Positions 5,781 to 7,061 of a DNA stretch of 7,061 bases are shown in pieces. The notes under the pieces were generated by a model. The model had not been told where the DNA came from. It was given only the letters and a program-made list of their open reading frames with translations, and ran no database searches. How positions within the stretch are numbered: position 1 is the first letter of the stretch; each line of letters starts with the position of its first letter. This stretch comes from Prevotella sp. UBA6994 (lineage in GTDB: Bacteria > Bacteroidota > Bacteroidia > Bacteroidales > Bacteroidaceae). The translations under genes and the position numbers were made by a program. The stretch spans positions 75,221 to 82,281 of the forward strand of contig DJXW01000023.1 in assembly GCA_002449845.1 (NCBI GenBank), read 5' to 3'.

Positions 5781-6581
5781 ATGAAGATATTTCTGAAGAC
5801 CGAGGATGAAATCGAGCTGATGCGCCGCGCCAACCAACTTGTTGGAAAGACGTTAGGCGAGTTAGCTAAACATATAAAGCCAGGGGTAACGACCCTTCAA
5901 TTGGATAAAATTGCGGATGAGTTTATTCGAGACCATGGAGCAATTCCTACTTTCAAAAACTTCCCCAATCCATTTGGAGGGCCATTTCCCGCCAGCATCT
6001 GCACTTCAGTAAATGATGTTGTGGTGCATGGCGTTCCCGACAGTAAGACAGTTCTGAAAGATGGAGATATAATCTCTGTTGATTGTGGAACACTGTTAGA
6101 TGGATTCAATGGAGATTCTTGTTACACGTTCTGTGTAGGTGAGGTCTCAGAAGAAGTTCGTCAGTTGCTCAAAATTACCAAGGAGTCTCTCTATTTAGGT
6201 ATCGAGCAAGCTACTGCTGGGAAAAGGGTAGGTGATATTGGCGATACAGTACAGAGTTATTGTGAATCTCATGGTTACGGTGTAGTTCGTGAACTTACCG
6301 GACATGGTATTGGTAGAGAAATGCATGAAGACCCTCAAGTGCCCAACTACGGCAGACGTGGAAACGGACCCTTGCTCAAGTCGGGAATGTGTATAGCCAT
6401 CGAACCAATGATCACTATGGGAGGACGCCAGATTTGGATGATGCCGGATAAATGGACTATCCGTACTCGTGACGGTAAGCCTGCGGCACATTTCGAACAT
6501 ACCATCGCTATCCGTAGAGGAAAGGCAGAGGTTTTATCATCGTTTGAAGAAGTAGAACAATTAGAAGGAGTATTGTATTAA
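5781..6581 (+). CDS. map: Methionine aminopeptidase, type I
   Basis: This enzyme removes the N-terminal Met from nascent proteins when the second residue is small. Several products of this same cluster begin Met-Ala or Met-Ser and are likely substrates. The 266-residue product has the pita-bread fold ligands in order: His83 (in HGVP), metal ligands Asp101 (SVDCG), Asp112 (GDS), His175 (GHGIG), Glu208 (EPM) and Glu239 (FEHT), plus the second active-site His182 (MHEDP). All positions that matter are present. There is no N-terminal zinc-finger extension, so it is the short bacterial form. The ATG at 5781 is the first in-frame Met, with a GCGGG patch before it. Direct secY-map order with no adk is seen here. 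Confidence 0.98.
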   Translation: MKIFLKTEDEIELMRRANQLVGKTLGELAKHIKPGVTTLQLDKIADEFIRDHGAIPTFKNFPNPFGGPFPASICTSVNDVVVHGVPDSKTVLKDGDIISVDCGTLLDGFNGDSCYTFCVGEVSEEVRQLLKITKESLYLGIEQATAGKRVGDIGDTVQSYCESHGYGVVRELTGHGIGREMHEDPQVPNYGRRGNGPLLKSGMCIAIEPMITMGGRQIWMMPDKWTIRTRDGKPAAHFEHTIAIRRGKAEVLSSFEEVEQLEGVLY

Positions 6582-6587
6582 GTAAAT

Positions 6588-6806
6588 ATGGCAAAACAAT
6601 CAGCTATCGAACAAGACGGAACGATCATTGAGAGCCTTTCAAATGCTATGTTCCGAGTGGAGCTTGAAAATGGAGTACAAATCATTGCACACATCTCAGG
6701 AAAGATGCGAATGCACTACATTAAAATCCTGCCTGGTGACAAAGTAAAGGTTGAGATTAGCCCTTATGATCTTACTAAAGGGAGAATAGTGTTTAGATAC
6801 AAATAA
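6588..6806 (+). CDS. infA: Translation initiation factor IF-1
   Basis: IF-1 binds the 30S A site during initiation and helps IF-2 and IF-3. The 72-residue product is the normal length and is one S1-like OB-fold domain. It begins MAKQSAIEQDGTIIESLSNA, continues with MFRVELENGVQIIAHISGKM (21-40) and RMHYIKILPGDKVKVEISPY (41-60), and ends DLTKGRIVFRYK. All of these are standard IF-1 blocks. It lies 6 nt after map and 11 nt before rpmJ, the common infA-rpmJ pairing. A GGAG at 6567-6570 is 17 nt before the start and too far away to be a Shine-Dalgarno site. Confidence 0.98.
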   Translation: MAKQSAIEQDGTIIESLSNAMFRVELENGVQIIAHISGKMRMHYIKILPGDKVKVEISPYDLTKGRIVFRYK

Positions 6807-6817
6807 TCAATAAAGAT

Positions 6818-6934
6818 ATGAAAACGAGAGCATCAATTAAGAAACGCACACCCGACTGTCAGATTGTACGTCGTAAAGGTCGTTTGTTCGTTATCAACAA
6901 GAAGAACCCTAAGTACAAATTACGTCAGGGTTAA
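6818..6934 (+). CDS. rpmJ: 50S ribosomal protein L36 (bL36), form lacking the zinc ribbon
   Basis: L36 is the smallest large-subunit protein and stabilises 23S rRNA near the base of the L7/L12 stalk. The 38-codon frame, from ATG 6818 to TAA 6932-6934, encodes MKTRASIKKRTPDCQIVRRK, then GRLFVINKKNPKYKLRQG. Length, the MK-x-RAS-x-KK start and the K-x-RQG end fit the 38-residue family. The zinc form has Cys11, Cys14, Cys27 and a His at about position 33. Here these are Thr11, Cys14, Asn27 and Tyr33, so three of four ligands are gone and this is a C-minus type. The gap to infA is 11 nt. It is the last gene before the 104-nt promoter-bearing gap. Confidence 0.97.
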   Translation: MKTRASIKKRTPDCQIVRRKGRLFVINKKNPKYKLRQG

Positions 6935-6951
6935 TGTTAAAAATCTGCAAA

Positions 6952-6985
6952 ATTGATATTGTGCGGTATTTTATTTGTACCTTTG
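6952..6985 (+). promoter_or_regulatory. Bacteroidetes-type promoter for the rpsM (alpha) cluster
   Basis: TACCTTTG at 6978-6985 is a perfect match to the Bacteroidetes -7 consensus TAnnTTTG and continues as TTTGCA, a frequent extension. An upstream ATTG at 6952-6955, 22 nt before it, is a fair match to the -33 element (TTTG, usual spacing about 19-21). The expected start of transcription is near 6990-6995, which leaves a 5' leader of about 45 nt before the rpsM ATG at 7039. The leader is very A/T-rich (eight Ts at 7023-7030) and has no Shine-Dalgarno site, typical of highly expressed genes in this phylum. The site lies in one of only two long gaps of the window, which strengthens the call. 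Confidence 0.75.
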
Positions 6986-7038
6986 CATACTTTTTTGCGA
7001 ATTTAAAATTTTTTATTTCTAATTTTTTTTAATTATCA

Positions 7039-7061
7039 ATGGCAATAAGAATTGTTGGAGT
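7039..7061 (+). CDS. rpsM: 30S ribosomal protein S13 (uS13), 3' end outside window
   Basis: Only the first seven full codons are visible (MAIRIVG, then GT of the next codon). MA-x-RI-x-G is the conserved start of S13, a 30S head protein that contacts S19, tRNA and the intersubunit bridges, and rpsM is the gene expected after rpmJ in this cluster. The ATG is preceded by an A/T-rich leader (AATTATCA) downstream of the promoter at 6952-6985. The short visible part alone would be weak evidence, so the call rests on both motif and gene order. Confidence 0.88.

Noticed and set aside
1..7061. A hidden accessory or defence system, mobile element or CRISPR array
   Set aside because: All coding space is taken by conserved housekeeping genes in their usual order, the gaps are short, and no repeats or transposase-like frames are present.

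Overview
The window is a stretch of the conserved ribosomal-protein gene cluster (equivalent to the end of S10, the whole spc cluster and the start of the alpha cluster in E. coli), read entirely on the + strand. Gene order is rpsQ (3' end), rplN, rplX, rplE, rpsN, rpsH, rplF, rplR, rpsE, rpmD, rplO, secY, map, infA, rpmJ, rpsM (5' end). Every gene is recognised from its own protein sequence and the order supports each call. The organism is most likely a member of Bacteroidetes, probably Bacteroidales and perhaps a Prevotella relative. The reasons are the moderate-to-low G+C, the A/T-rich sequence before most starts in place of Shine-Dalgarno sites, a textbook Bacteroidetes promoter (TAnnTTTG) before rpsM, zinc-ligand-free forms of S14 and L36, and map following secY with no adk between them. 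The genus is an inference from protein style only.

Layout: positions 3-1772 hold rpsQ', rplN, rplX, rplE and rpsN, packed with gaps of 21 nt or less and a 1-nt overlap at rplX/rplE. A 123-nt gap (1773-1895) follows and carries a long bulged hairpin plus a smaller GC-rich hairpin before rpsH. Positions 1896-6934 are again packed (gaps of 32 nt or less) from rpsH to rpmJ. A 104-nt, very A/T-rich gap (6935-7038) carries the promoter for the rpsM-led unit. These two gaps are the only ones above about 32 nt.

The genes serve one task. They make 30S proteins (S17, S14, S8, S5, S13) and 50S proteins (L14, L24, L5, L6, L18, L30, L15, L36), the initiation factor IF-1, the translocon channel SecY that accepts nascent and finished proteins, and methionine aminopeptidase, which trims the N-terminal Met from new chains. 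No mobile element, CRISPR array, tRNA, rRNA or unknown gene was seen. This is a core housekeeping region, and I found no new protein system. The points worth following are the two intergenic regions and a few small sequence oddities.
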